Shown here: positions 1-10,672 of the stretch, one piece after another
Numbering within the stretch: position 1 is the stretch's first letter
How the letters are laid out: the number at the start of each line of letters is the position of its first letter
DNA from: Miscanthus floridulus
Lineage: Eukaryota; Streptophyta; Magnoliopsida; Poales; Poaceae
Length of the DNA stretch: 64,000 nt
Assembly (NCBI RefSeq): GCF_019320115.1
Contig: NC_089581.1
Coordinates: 95,492,269-95,556,268 of the forward strand
Reading direction: 5' to 3'
The notes under the pieces: generated by a model
Told to the model about the DNA's origin: nothing
The model's database searches: none
What the model saw: the letters and a program-made list of their open reading frames with translations, nothing else
Program-made: the position numbers and the translations under genes

Positions 1-102
1 CTTCAGCTCGACCAGCACAAGAGTCCTCGAGACTCGAGTAGGATATCGGAAGCAGTGGGCAGTAGGTGCCCGTGCCCCGACCAGCCAATGGAACAAGCTT
101 AG
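1..102 (+). pseudogene. Possible 3' tail of C's antisense extra ORF
   Basis: An open frame runs from base 1 to TAG at 100-102. It lies about 515 bp from the convergent integrase stop. In element D the antisense extra ORF ends about 500 bp from the integrase stop in the same convergent arrangement. Position is the only argument; the 33 visible codons carry no motif I recognise. Confidence 0.25.
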
Positions 103-617
103 AGCTATAGAAGAAGGACATAGTTGTGTTATTGTAAACTTGGGCCTCTTCAGGCAAGCTTGTAATAACGTAACTGTATATTATCATAAGCTTGTTTGCT
201 TTGTATAAAACGTATTTAAGCTTGAAACTCATGTTGGTGTAACTAAGTTAGAACATGTTAATGTTCTATTTAGTTGTACCATTTTACTCGACACATCATT
301 CTGAAAAGTTTGTGCAGCCCTAGTTTGCCATGTGGTCAGAGTGTGAGGTGTGTGACCTGAGCACACATAGACATGGACAAGTCAAACCAGGGGGACCTGC
401 CGATCACCCGTAGCATAGAGAGCGGATCCCATGCACGCGTTGGGAGGAAATGGAGACAGGGCCTGCTCCGAAAACCATAGAAGGAATGGTGGTCGGCTTT
501 TACTAGCTAAGTTAGAATAACCATAAAATTCGAAGTGACACATTAGAGTGGTCGGAGAAATCATAATAGCTTTATTGAAGTAAATCAAAAGTACAAAAGG
601 AGTATATATCTCAGTGG
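103..617. other. C spacer between convergent reading frames
   Basis: Non-coding, AT-rich sequence between the integrase stop and the putative extra-ORF tail. I see no PPT and no LTR boundary here, so the 3' LTR of C must lie further left. Confidence 0.5.
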
Positions 618-1853
618 TTAAGCATAGAAACGTCTAAGCTTGTCGATGTGCCACGAGTTTGGTACGTCCGTACCGTCTAGGTGAGCTAACCTATAAGACG
701 TTGGTCGTGTGACTTCCTTGATCATGAAGGGCCCCTCCCATGGGGTTGCGAGTTTATGGACACCAGCCTGGTTCGTCTTCCACTTCAGGACCAGGTCCCC
801 GACCACGAAGAACCGCTCTTTAACGCTCTTGTTGTAGTACCTGCACAAAATAGCAAGGTATTTGGCCATACATACACAAGAATCGAGCCGCTTCTCTTCT
901 GCGCTATTCACTTCTAGCTCCCATACTTCATTGACCTTGCCTTCATCGAAGTTCTCTACCCGTGCTGATCTAAAAGCTATATCTGCTGGGAGGACTGCCT
1001 CAGCGCCGTAAACCATAAAGTATGGTGAGACACCAGTGTTACGACTGGGCTGAGTTCTGAGGCCCCAAACCACGGCTGGTAACTCTTTGAGCCATCTTCT
1101 AGGAGCTTTGTCATTTTCTCTGTACATCCTCTTCTTCAATGCGTCCAAGATCATGCCATTGGCCCGCTTGACTTGTCCATTAGCTCTAGGGTGCGCCACC
1201 GAGATGTATTTTACTACTATGCTCCTTTCATCGCAGAAGACCCAAAAAGCGTTCCTAGTGAACTGAGTACCTAGATCAGTGATGATGCTATTAGGTATGC
1301 CAAAATGGTGGATGACCTAGTCAAGGAACGTGACAGTCTTTTCTAAGGATGCCTGTACAAGAGGCATGTATTCTATCCACTTAGAAAATTTGTTGATCAG
1401 CACAAAGACGCACGTAAATTTCCTAAGAGCCGGTTTGAAGGGCCCGATCATATCAAGTCCCCAGCATGCGAAGGGCTAGGAGGCTAGTATTTTCTAGATC
1501 TCATGTGCTAGTATGTGGATTCTCTTGGCGAAGAACTAAGAACCCTCATAGTGGCGGACTAGCTTCTCTGCATTGGCTACTGCTGACGGCCAATAGAACC
1601 CTGCTCGGAAAGCCTTACCGACCAGCGTTCTTGAGGCCGCGTGGTTACCGCAGGAGCCAGAGTGGATTTGGTCCAGGAGATGTTCGCCATCTTCCTAGAT
1701 TATACACTTCATCAATATTTCCTCCTTTGCGTTCTTGCGCCATAACTTGCCATCGACGAGCAGGTACTGCTTACTACGACGCATCAGGCGCTCATTTTCT
1801 ATCCGATCAGTGTAACCGCTGCCATCTATTAGGTACTTGATGAAAGGTATTCT
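618..1853 (-). pseudogene. C integrase, broken
   Basis: This is the integrase of a Tat element, which would insert cDNA into the host genome. The remnant covers an H2C2-like zinc region (about 1550-1720) whose distal Cys pair is lost: the usual CEGC site reads YEGS followed by a stop. The DDE core follows. The first Asp is in WGLDMIGP (codon 1454-1452) and the second in IITD (codon 1277-1275). Exactly 35 residues further on, where the catalytic Glu belongs, the codon is AAG Lys (1169-1167). The C-terminal GPF and NSWHIDKLRRFYA block is intact to the stop at 620-618. There is a TAG at 1319-1317 and further stops near 1475-1530. The frame is the same as RT and RNase H upstream. Certainly non-functional. 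Confidence 0.85.
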
Positions 1854-3155
1854 CTAGTCAGGCTCATGAGTGGTCAGAGGTGGCTCGGTGGTGCTCGACG
1901 CCGGAACCGTAGCCACCAATTGCTGGTCTAGAGGCTTGTCTGCCATGGAATCTTCCTCTTCGATGGAAGGTGTGAGCAGGTCTTGGACAAATACGCCATG
2001 TGGGATTTTGGCTTGGGATGATCCTAACTTTGATAGTGCATCCGCTGCTTGATTCTTGTCCTGGACCATGTGTATGTACTCGATGCCATAGAACCTGCCT
2101 TCTAGCTTTCTGATCGATTTGCAGTATGCATCCATCTTTTCGCTGGTCGTGTCCCAGTCCTTGTTGAGTTGGTTGATGACCAGAGCTGAGTCTCCATAGA
2201 CATAGAGACATTTAACGCCAAGCTCAACCGCAATGCGCAAACCATGTAGGCATGCTTCATACTCGGCGGCGTTATTAGATGCTGGGAAATAAATCCTGAG
2301 AACGTACTGGAGCTGCTCCTTGGATGGTGACACGAAAAGGACTCCTGCTCCCACATCGTCAATGTTGAGAGAGCCGTCGAAGTACATCGTCCAATACTCG
2401 TCGGATCTCGAGGAGGTAGGCGTGCTTAAGTCTGTCCACTCAACGATGAAATCGATGAGTGACTGAGACTTGATTGTAGTACGGCTTGCAAATTCCAAGG
2501 AGAAGGGGCATAGCTCCATTGCCCATTTGACAATGCGCCCGTTCGCATCCTTATTGCCAATGATGTCTCGTAGAGGGTACTCAGTCATGACCACCACACG
2601 ATATCCATCGAAGTAGTGTTTCAACTTTTGGGATGTTATCAGTATGGCGTAGATCAACTTCTAAATCTATGGGTACCTAGTCTTGGACTCATTGAGTACC
2701 TCACTGATGAAATATATTGGTCACTGTACCTTGTAGACGTGGTTGATCTCATCGCGCTCGACCACCATGGCCGTGGAGACCACTCGATTAGTAGCCACAA
2801 TGTAAAGCAGGAGTGTTTCGTCTTCTCTGGGAGTAGTGAGGACCGGAGGTGACGTAAGGTATTGTTTTAGCTGTGTGAAGGCAGTGTCTGCTTCCTCCAA
2901 CCACTCAAACTTTTCGGATGCTTTGAGCAGTTTAAAGAACAGTAATCCTTTTTCGCCTAATCTTGATATGAAACGGCTGAGGGCAGCCATGCATCCGGTA
3001 AGCTTCTGAACATCCTTCACCTTTTTGGGTGGCTTCATGTCCAAGACAGCTTTGACTTTCTCTTGGTTAGGGCGTATGCCATCATGACTGACGATGTTGC
3101 CAAGTAGTATGCCAGAAGGAACACCAAAGATGCACTTTTTTGGGTTTAATTCCCA
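1854..3155 (-). pseudogene. C RNase H and archaeal-type second RNase H
   Basis: Two domains follow RT in the same frame. From about 3044 to 2500 lies the RT connection and ordinary retroviral-type RNase H, with stops near 2690-2730 that look like CGA to TGA and CAG to TAG changes. From about 2300 lies the archaeal-type RNase H characteristic of Tat elements. Its acidic residues are visible in MYFDGS, AAEYEA, VYGDSALV and AADALSKL, so this domain looks catalytically complete. It would remove RNA from RNA:DNA hybrids during reverse transcription. The open frame 2657-1854 (267 codons) ends in a low-complexity Glu/Pro/Thr tail before the integrase zinc region. Confidence 0.85.
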
Positions 3156-3990
3156 CTAGAATGTGTTAAGGGCTGCAAAGGTGCGTTCCAGGTTGTCAAC
3201 AAGGGTATGTGCTTCCTTGGTTTTGACAACTATATCATCAACATAAGCCTCGACGAGGTCATCTTTTATCTCATCTTTGAGGCAGGCTTGTATAGCGTGT
3301 TGGTAGGTAGCCCCAGCGTTCTTGAGCCCGAACGACATGGTCGTGTAGCAGTAGGCACCGAAAGGCGTGATAAAAGATGTCTTGATCTGGTCGTCCTTTT
3401 TGAGAGTGATCTGGTGATAACCAGAGTAGCAATCGAGAAAGGAAAGCAGCTCACAACTGACAGTTGAATCTACGACCTCGTCTATGCAAGGTAAGCCGAA
3501 GGGGTCCTTAGGGTAGTGTTTGTTGAGATCAGTGTAATCAACACACATTCTCCATTTATTATTCTTTTTGTGTACAAGAACTGGGTTGGCTAACCACTCC
3601 GGATGATACACTTCTTTGATAAATCTAGCTGCCAAAAGCCGTGTAACTTCTACCCTAATCGCCTCCTTTTTGTCGTGAGCAAACTGTCGTAGCTTCTGCT
3701 TGATAGGTTTGGCCTTGCCGTTGACATTCAAGGAGTGCTCAATCAAGTTCCAAGGTACACTGGGCATGTCAGTAGGTTTCCATGTGAACACATCCATGTT
3801 GCTCCTCAAGAACCTAACGAGCGCGTCTTCCTTTTTGGGATCCAGGTTGGCCCCGATAAGGGCCGTTCTACTAGGATCACCATCGACCAGCTGGATCACC
3901 TTGTGCTCCTTAGACTTGATGTTCTTGTGTGGAGCCTCGAGCTCTAGGATCTCCAGGTGGTTGGCCAGGGTCTTTTTGTGTCGAGCATGG
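3156..3990 (-). pseudogene. C reverse transcriptase
   Basis: The RT palm and fingers are clear: NPVLVHKKNNKWRMCVDYTDLN, then FLDCYSGYHQI, then MSFGLKNAGATYQ, then the catalytic EAYVDDIVVK. The catalytic YVDD is intact. The frame is open from 3899 to a TAG just after LNTF at about 3155. Upstream, the coding signal crosses from the gag-protease frame to this frame near 3985-3990, so a one-base indel or a programmed shift lies there. Tat elements often encode gag-pol as one ORF, so an indel is more likely. Confidence 0.88.
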
Positions 3991-4711
3991 TCTCGGCCAT
4001 GTGAATAGAGAGGTCGTGAGCCTCTGCTATTTTAAAACTGTCGTCCTTGTAGGTATAAGCTGCGTACATGTTGCCTTGGAGGGTTAGAACTCCTTTCTCA
4101 GTAGGCATCTTAAGCACCAGATACTTGTAATGAGGTATGGCCATGAACTTGGTGAGTGATGGTCGACCAAGAATAGCATGGTAGGTGCCGTCAAAGTCAG
4201 TGACCACGAAGTTGACATAGTCGGTGTGGAAGTGGTCTGGGGTCCCAAACTGCACAGGTAGCGTGATCTGCCCGAGAGGTGTAGAGCTCTGTCTAGGGAG
4301 AACACCCTAGAACTGTGCCTCGTATGGCTTGAGGTCTGCCTGGGCCATCTTCAGGGAGGGCAGACTATTCTTGAATAGCATATCGATGGAGCTGCCACCG
4401 TCGATCAGTACTCTATCGAATTGAACCTTGTTGATACAAGGATCGAGGACCAGGGGAAAACATCCTAGCTCAGGTATTGCGGCCCATTGGTCCTTTCTGC
4501 TGAAGGAGATTTCGCGGTAAGACCATAGAGGGAGCCACGGATCGGTGAGGAGGTTGTCGATGTTGGCCATGTTCAAGCAAGCGTGGGTGAGCAGCTTGCG
4601 TTCTTGTTTGGTCTCGATGGATACTTTGCCTCCGATGATGGTGTGCACATGATCGGTTGGCTTGACGTACTTGTGACGAGGATCTGCATCTTCATTATCG
4701 TTGTCCTCGTT
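3991..4711 (-). pseudogene. C aspartic protease region
   Basis: The protease would mature the polyprotein. The active-site motif VLIDGGSSIDMLF lies near 4390-4355, the Tat variant of the retroviral D-T/S-G triad. A later ILGRPSLTKF block resembles the second conserved region of retropepsins (about 4165). A TAG interrupts the frame near 4306-4304 and another precedes it at 4714-4712. Both are in frame with gag, and both fit CAG to TAG changes. Confidence 0.78.
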
Positions 4712-7048
4712 GTGCTATTCCCCTGCATTGTTAGGCTTGTCGGATGTATCCGGAGCCAGTTGGTGCGTGTAAATAGCCTTGAGAATGTGGCAATTATCCA
4801 TGGTGTGGTTTGACTTAGGATGGAGCTGGTAGGGCCCTTTCAATGCTTTGGCGTAGTCGTCTTCATAGTTACGATGTCTGCCCCCTTTTTTAATGGTGTT
4901 GACCTCGCCGTCGTCTTCCCGAGCATGCTTGCCCCTGTAATCGTCGCGGCGGTTACGCCGCTGATTACGTTGGTTGTGGTGCTCGTAGGAGTCGTTGCGC
5001 TGGTTACGGCGGTCAAAATTGTCGTTCCAACCACGGTTGCTGCGGTAGTTGTCGTGGTGTGGGGGGTGGTCGGAGCATGGAACCCTTGCTGCTTCTTCGA
5101 TAATTATCTTTTTAGCGTCGTCGGCGTTCGCATATTTCTTAGCAGTGGCCAGGAGCGCTGTGACCGATTTAGGTCTCTTGCGGAGGAGCTTGTCTATCAG
5201 GGCATCGTGGAAGCGGAGGCCAGTGATGAAAGCCTCGATTGCCTCATTGTCGGAGATTGATGGGACCTTGATGTGCATCTCCGAGAAACGCCGGACGTAC
5301 TCGCACAGTGGCTCATCTTTTCGATCTCGAATCCATTGCAGATCATATTTGTTGCCGAGTTGTTCGCAAGTAGCAATGAAGTTGTCGATGAAGGCTTGCT
5401 TGAGCTCTTGCCAAGAATCAAAGTAGTTTGCTAGCAAGCTGACTAGCCATTGGTGACCTGCATGGACAACAGCGATTGGGAAGTAGTTAGACATAATGTG
5501 CTCGTCAGCCATGGCTAATCTGCATGTAATTTCGTAGAGCATGACCCATAATTCAGGGTTCTCCTTGCCATCGTACTTCTAAAGTTTCTCGAGCTTGAAG
5601 TTCTTGGGCCATATGACTTGGCGAAGGTGTGGAGTAAACTGCTTCAAACCCAGCAGACCATGGGCAGTGTCATATTCCATACAGCGATAACTTTCATGGG
5701 ATGCTCGATCATTGCCTCTCTGGTTGATGCGATCGCGTAGATCGCGTTCCTCGAGGTAGCGGCGGAGATCGTTATTGCCATCACGGTGATCCCAGTTGCC
5801 ATCCTGATTAACCCTACGACTGCGGCAATTATCACGATTATCTCGGCAGTTGTCGTCCTGAACGTCGCGGCGGTTGTCCTCCTAATGACGGTTGTCATCC
5901 CGACCACCATCATGACCACCATTTCCGCCTTGTCGGTTGTCTGATGGGTCGTTGTTGCTCGAGCCACGTTGGTTGAGTGGCTGTGAGCGACTTGAGTATT
6001 GGAGGTTGTGGCTTGATTCGACTGAAATGTATGGAGCCTAGGCTTGATTCACCATCTCTGCGGTCTGAGCCATAGCAACCGTCAGATAAGCTTGTATATC
6101 ATCGCGAACTGCCTGGGTTTCAGGGGTGTTGGGTAGCCATTGCATTATCGCCATGGCGACGGCTACGTTGGCGCTTGGAGTTCTAAAGACCTATTTGTCC
6201 CCCACCCTATCGAAAGCATTGTTGAGGTCACGTGGCTGGACCCTTATGCGTCGTGCCTCCTCTTCTGCTTCAGCTTCAATTTGTCGACGATTAAACCAGT
6301 CAATATTGCGTGCCTCGCATGCAATCCTTTCTTGTTCTGTTTTGCCAACTGCCGGCGGTTCATCATTGCTGACAACATTGATCAAATCCCCTCACCTTGG
6401 TGGGAAAGACGGGAATTGTGGGAACCCCGGGGCATGGTCTAGGATATCCAGATTATATTCGACGCCTTCATCATCATGATGCTAGAGCTTGGTGTGGATG
6501 GAGGCATTAGATGCGATGCCAGATAAGGAGCTGGAGTCACCCTCTTGGACCGTGTGGACGGATCCTTCTTGATAATCCTTAATCTGGATCATGTTGACAA
6601 AGTTGCTTGGCCTTGGCCGAGGCTGATGTACAAAACATAGATCCGAGCAGCGTTGTATGTTATACGCGTAGTTGGAGGCAGCATTTCATAGGTCATAGAG
6701 CTAGGCCTGGTAGTTCTCTGTCGAGGCTTCATACTTGGAGAGCCGGAGAGCCGTCGCGGAGGCTGGCCGGCGATGAGCGGAGCGCCCTTCAGGAGTAGAT
6801 ATGACCACGAAATCTATACCAAGTCATGCGGGATGATTGGCCCAAGCTAGTCGAGTAGATCTGTTGTGGGGAGCGGTTACCTGCTCATTAGGTTGACTTT
6901 GAATTGTACTTACCAGAGCTAGGGTTTCAGCGAGTTTGGTGCCGACCCGATCGATGGAGTTGAGCAGGTCGGTGTTGTTGATCTGCTTCCCTTTGTAGCG
7001 GGGAAGCGAGCGACGAGTGATCAGCGTGGCTGAGGATGATGCAGGCAT
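4712..7048 (-). pseudogene. C gag
   Basis: Gag core of a Tat element, kept in one frame from the suggested ATG at 7048 to 4715. The recognisable capsid-like part spans 5542-5090 (WQELKQAFIDNF, LCEYVRRFSEMH, EAFITGL). It is bracketed by two Asn/Arg/Asp-rich low-complexity segments at about 5960-5720 and 5050-4880, which would bind RNA. The zinc knuckle near 4825-4780 has lost its leading cysteines. In-frame TAG codons include those near 5580, 6040, 6190, 6475 and 6825. The start is uncertain because the frame stays open upstream through a 21-bp tandem repeat. Confidence 0.78.
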
Positions 7049-7131
7049 GGTCGGAGCCAAATGTACTGTGGTCAGAGCCAGATCCATTGTGGTTAGAGCT
7101 GTATCCACCGTGGTCAGAGCCATAGCCGATG
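7048..7131. repeat. 21-bp tandem repeat, four imperfect units
   Basis: Four 21-bp units starting at 7048, 7069, 7090 and 7111 all begin TGGT(C/T)(A/G)GAGC. The period is a multiple of three, so on the minus strand it encodes a repeated LTTxxxA-like heptapeptide at or just before the gag start. Confidence 0.8.
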
Positions 7132-7308
7132 CAGGTGAAGCAGTGGTCGGCGCAGACTAAATCCACGCTTCCTCCGTGGTTATGGCGATGAAGTTGTCAG
7201 AGCCGATGGTCCAGGTGATCTGGCCGATAGTGAACGTGAGGCCATTGGGCGTAGCCATGGAGCCAGAGATGATGACCATCTTGTTTGCTTGGAGAGCAGT
7301 ATGCACAC

Positions 7309-7326
7309 CCCCTACCTGGCGTGCCA
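7309..7326 (-). promoter_or_regulatory. C primer binding site
   Basis: On the minus strand TGGCACGCCAGGTAGGGG lies one base inside the LTR edge. This is the expected position of a PBS, and TGGCGCGCC-type sites are usual in grass Tat elements. I do not assign the tRNA. Confidence 0.7.
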
Positions 7327-7327
7327 C

Positions 7328-7975
7328 TGTCGACGAAATATGGTCGGCAGTCTACTTAGGGGTATGCCCAAGGTAGTAGATTGTCGGCAGATAGATGCGC
7401 AAGCCTCAAACAAGATGGTGATGCAAGACAGACACGAGGTTTTATCCAGGTTTGGCCGCCAAGAAGGCGTAATACCTACGTCCTACGTCTGATTGTATTG
7501 CTATATGTCAATGAGAGATGTTTTTTAGAGGGGTCCCCTGCCTGCCTTATATAGTTCGGGGGGTAGGGTTATAGATCTGGAAACTAATCCTAGCCAGTTA
7601 CAATTGCCATAGGTGGCCAGATAAGGATTCCTATTCTAACTGACCAGGATCTTGCTTGATCGCCAAATCTCCCTTGACTCCTTGCACAGGACTCCAAATA
7701 GGTTGGCCGGGCCACGCGTCGTCTTTTGATGGACTGGACCCTCTGATCTGGGCTGGCCCAAGCCTAGCCATAAGGGTATAGGGGTTAATACCCCCACAAC
7801 CGGTAGGAGACCAGAAAGGCTGGACAGCTAGTCGTGGGGCCCCACCAGCCAGTAGAAGCATAAGGTGGAGATTATCAAGGCGAAGCTCTAGAAGCTCGTG
7901 CGGCGTGGCCTCGATGGGGTGTGGGTATTCCATACCCTCTTCCGATGTCAAGTCACTCTGTTGGCAGTGAGGACA
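7328..7975 (-). repeat. C 5' LTR
   Basis: The inner edge, TGTCGACG on the plus strand, abuts the PBS. The outer edge at GAGGACA (7975) is inferred from the TGTC/GACA inverted ends. There is no partner LTR in the window to confirm it. A TATA box and downstream R-U5 lie in the inner half. No coding content. Confidence 0.6.
7547..7553 (-). promoter_or_regulatory. TATA box of C LTR
   Basis: CTATATAAGG on the minus strand, followed by a pyrimidine/purine-skewed leader. It lies about 220 bp before the PBS-proximal LTR edge and would drive C's genomic RNA. Confidence 0.55.
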
Positions 7976-10216
7976 TGGCCGATGTGGAAATACAATGGCC
8001 TAATGGACCCTGACCGTGTGTCGCCGGTTGGAGCTACCGAACGACGAGGTCTGGAGTCGTCTTGATCAGGTGCTGCAGATGAGGCCTAGGGAGACCCTTG
8101 GTGGAAAGCCTGGACCCCTCAACTCCACAGTGGTGTCCAAACTGGTATGCTCTCCTCTCTTTTACTCCATGCTCTTTTTCCCTATGCTCTCCTACTTTTT
8201 TTTATTTTGAGTCTCCTATTTCATAGGGACGTGGAGTTTACAAGTCCTGGTCGCACCTTCCGAAGGGGCCAGAGGGTGTGGCATGGCAGGTTGCCTAGAA
8301 GGAGGTAGTGGATGCTAGGAAGAAGAAGAAAGTTGAGGAGGCTCGGCAGAAGCATGAGAAGGAGAAGGAGATCACCCAGCGTGTGTAGCCTGGGGAAAAT
8401 AGGAGTGATGTCGAGTCAGAGATCGAGTCGGAGGACCCCACAGAGGGGGCAGATGACATGTTTTTCTCTGAGGAGGAGGAAAGCCAGGAGGTCGTTGTGA
8501 CCTCAGTGGAGCATTATGATCCTGTGGCCCCACACGTTGGTGGTGAGCAGGAGGTAGAGAGGCACGGCGATGTTCCTGCATCAAGGAAGCGTGCTGCGAG
8601 TGCGGACACCATCGGCGAACGGGAGGCGAAGCGGACGTGGTCACCGCGCCATTTTGAGGTGTCGTCGGCCTCATCCCCGCCTGCCATGGGCATGATGGGA
8701 TAGGCTAGGTGGTTAGAGGAGTGGACTTGCACCCAGTGTCATTAGGGCAGGCGCCAGCGCGTGACTTGTAGCAGGAGGATGCCTTGCCTGCTGCTCCGAT
8801 TGGTGTGCCCTGAGCCAAAGGTCATGGTGACTCATGGGCTAGGCAGGAGCTAATTGGGTCAACTCCGCCCCTAGCTAGAGTGAGGAGGCGTGGGTCGTAG
8901 CTCAGGAGCGGTCCTCGCCCTATGGGCCTGTTGATGTCGGGTTGGGGTTTTAGAGTCATGCCACTTCCATCCTGGTATGCCTTTTTTGTTTCTTTTCGAT
9001 CTTGCTGTTGAGTTTTTTGAGTGTGACTGACCTATACCTTTTTGATAGTGGCCAGATGTTGTTAGGGCTGAGCATCGCCCCAACTCCCATGTGAGAGGAT
9101 TGGAGGCCCACCTTGTAGTGCGATGTGACGAGCGGTGGGGATAGCCAGGTGGTGGTGGTGGGTCCTTCCCTTTTGGGGACAGTGCCCCTTGGGTCGGTCG
9201 CTAGTACGGCGACAGCAGCGGTGATGGTGTTGGTGGTGATCTTGGTGGTGATGGCGGAGGCTACGTCGGAGGTGTCCCTTGCGGCCCCTCCCCCACTGGC
9301 TATGGTGGAAGAGGAGAGGGAGACCAGGCTCCCTGCCTCGCCAGGTGGAGGGCTACATGGCTCACCTTCCAGGTCAGCGCTAGAGGTGCTGGGGGGAGGT
9401 GCGGTCGGGACAGAGCTAGAACGCCTATCAGTGGCCCATGAAACTAAGGTGGTGGAGATTCCTTCCGAAGATGAAGTAGATGACATGGTGGAGCTACCGG
9501 CGCCATCGCAGGAGCTGGCAGTGGTCCGGTCAGGGGCTGGGCCCTCCAGTAGGCTAGAGGAGACTGACCTATAGTGGCCCCGTCCTGAGGACCCGATGAA
9601 GGTTCATTTCATCCTTTAGGATTCGTAGGAGTGTCAGCTCTGGGACATCCTTAGGGGAGAGGACTTGTCATGGAGTCCGATCTCACCAAGCTATCGATGA
9701 AGCTTGAGGAGGCCTAGGAGCAGGTTGATTCCATCCAGCGATTGGTCAAGGTCGACCTACGCTGTGCTGCGACGATGAGTTTCCTGCGCTCATCCGTGAT
9801 CCCTTAGTCTTTCATCGGTTGCCTCAGCATGCTTGCTTCTTATTTTTGCAGGGTCTAGAGGAGATGTCGTGCCACAAGTCCTGTTTCCTCCAGATGGAGC
9901 ACGCCCAGATGACCGAGCTTGAGCATCAGCTGGAGTCCACCCGCCACGAGTCCCAAGACTAGGCGGCAAAGGTGACCGAGGTGCGGGCGATGGAAGTGCT
10001 TGCGGTGGAATAGGCGACTACCATTGAGCGAGGGCTTGAGGTGGCAAAGGCCCGCTAGGTGAAGACCAATGTGGTGCTATAGAAGTCCCTGGTGGACACC
10101 AAGGCGGTGCTCCAAAGAGCCCTGGAGACCCTAGATACGGAGCGGAAGGCCCTGGAGTCAGAGCGAAAGGCCCGGTCGGAGGATGACCAGGAAGTGCTCG
10201 TGCTTCGGGGCCAGGT
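7976..10216 (+). pseudogene. D extra (antisense) ORF, 5' part, intron-containing
   Basis: Coding is patchy but directional on the plus strand. Blocks include 8016-8144 (WSRLDQVLQ, KPGPLNSTVVSKL), 8227-8703 (Lys/Glu-rich, then acidic ESEIESEDPTEG) and 9125-9640 (VEIPSEDEVDD, QELAVVRS, ECQLWDIL). From 9855 to 10216 a long coiled coil follows. I recognise the family only as the additional ORF carried by grass Tat elements, often annotated as putative gypsy-type transposon protein; its function is unknown. Candidate GT-AG introns with T-rich 3' ends are 8145-8226 and 8975-9048, and less surely 9751-9850. Nearly every premature stop in the coiled coil is TAG where Gln fits. The ORF resumes after element A at 25074. 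Its start lies off-window or was lost to C. Confidence 0.6.
10212..10216. repeat. Left target-site duplication of A (CAGGT)
   Basis: CAGGT immediately precedes TGTGATAGAACC. The same five bases follow the far end of A at 25069-25073. Confidence 0.9.
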
Positions 10217-10650
10217 TGTGATAGAACCGCCCAATTTATACAAGATCAAATATGGTTGTCCCCGCTTAACACGTTGACACGCGCATACTCTCACTTATAT
10301 AAACCCGGTAGTCCGCCGAGTGTCACGCAGGACCTCGGTAAATCAACATCACAACCAAGATCGCGTGATTAAGCAAATACACATCACATACGCAGAGTTG
10401 CAGCGGAAATAATATTACAAATGGTTTCACAAATAATAGCATAAGTTTGTGTTTCAAAACCGATTAGTGAAAACAACATTGCTTTCACAGGATTACATTA
10501 ATATAAGTTCCAAATACGTTGCTAGCATAAGTGACATCCTCAGACAAAAGCATGTAGATGAGAAGTGAATATAGAGTCATTGAGCCCACTGGTGGTTAAC
10601 CACCATCTTCAGCAGGCCAAAACCTCACCTGCAACATGGTGGGATAAACC

Positions 10651-10672
10651 CTGAGTACTAGAATGTACTCAG
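10651..10672 (-). promoter_or_regulatory. U5 hairpin of A LTR
   Basis: CTGAGTAC and GTACTCAG form a perfect 8-bp inverted repeat around a 6-base loop, about 435 bp from the LTR end that adjoins the PBS. The partner LTR has the same stem with a changed loop (20412-20433; repeat copy 45724-45745). B has a 7-bp version at the same distance. Confidence 0.6.

Larger units (their letters stand above)
1..7975 (-). mobile_element. Element C: decayed Tat-lineage Ty3/gypsy retrotransposon, 3' end off-window
   Basis: Read on the minus strand, the order is 5' LTR, PBS, gag, protease, RT, RNase H, archaeal-type RNase H, integrase, then a spacer and probably the end of an antisense extra ORF. The second RNase H domain, the integrase terminus of NSWHIDKLRRFYA type and the DGGS protease are hallmarks of the plant Tat lineage. 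Gag-protease occupies one frame and pol another, with only point stops within each, so the copy decayed mainly by substitution. No 3' LTR is visible at the left edge, so the element continues beyond position 1. Its right flank enters another Tat element (D), which suggests C inserted into D. Confidence 0.85.

Noticed and set aside
4820..5260. Plus-strand ORF rich in Val
   Set aside because: It is the antisense shadow of the Asn/Arg-rich part of C's gag.
7976..7980. TGGCC as target-site duplication of C
   Set aside because: The other end of C lies outside the window, so the duplication cannot be confirmed.
9751..9850. Further intron in D's extra ORF
   Set aside because: The acceptor (TTTTTGCAG) is good but the donor GTCGAC is poor, so it is mentioned only as possible.
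8372..10216. Reassigned amber codon as the cause of many TAGs
   Set aside because: Nuclear plant genes use TAG as stop, and C to T decay at methylated CAG explains the pattern.
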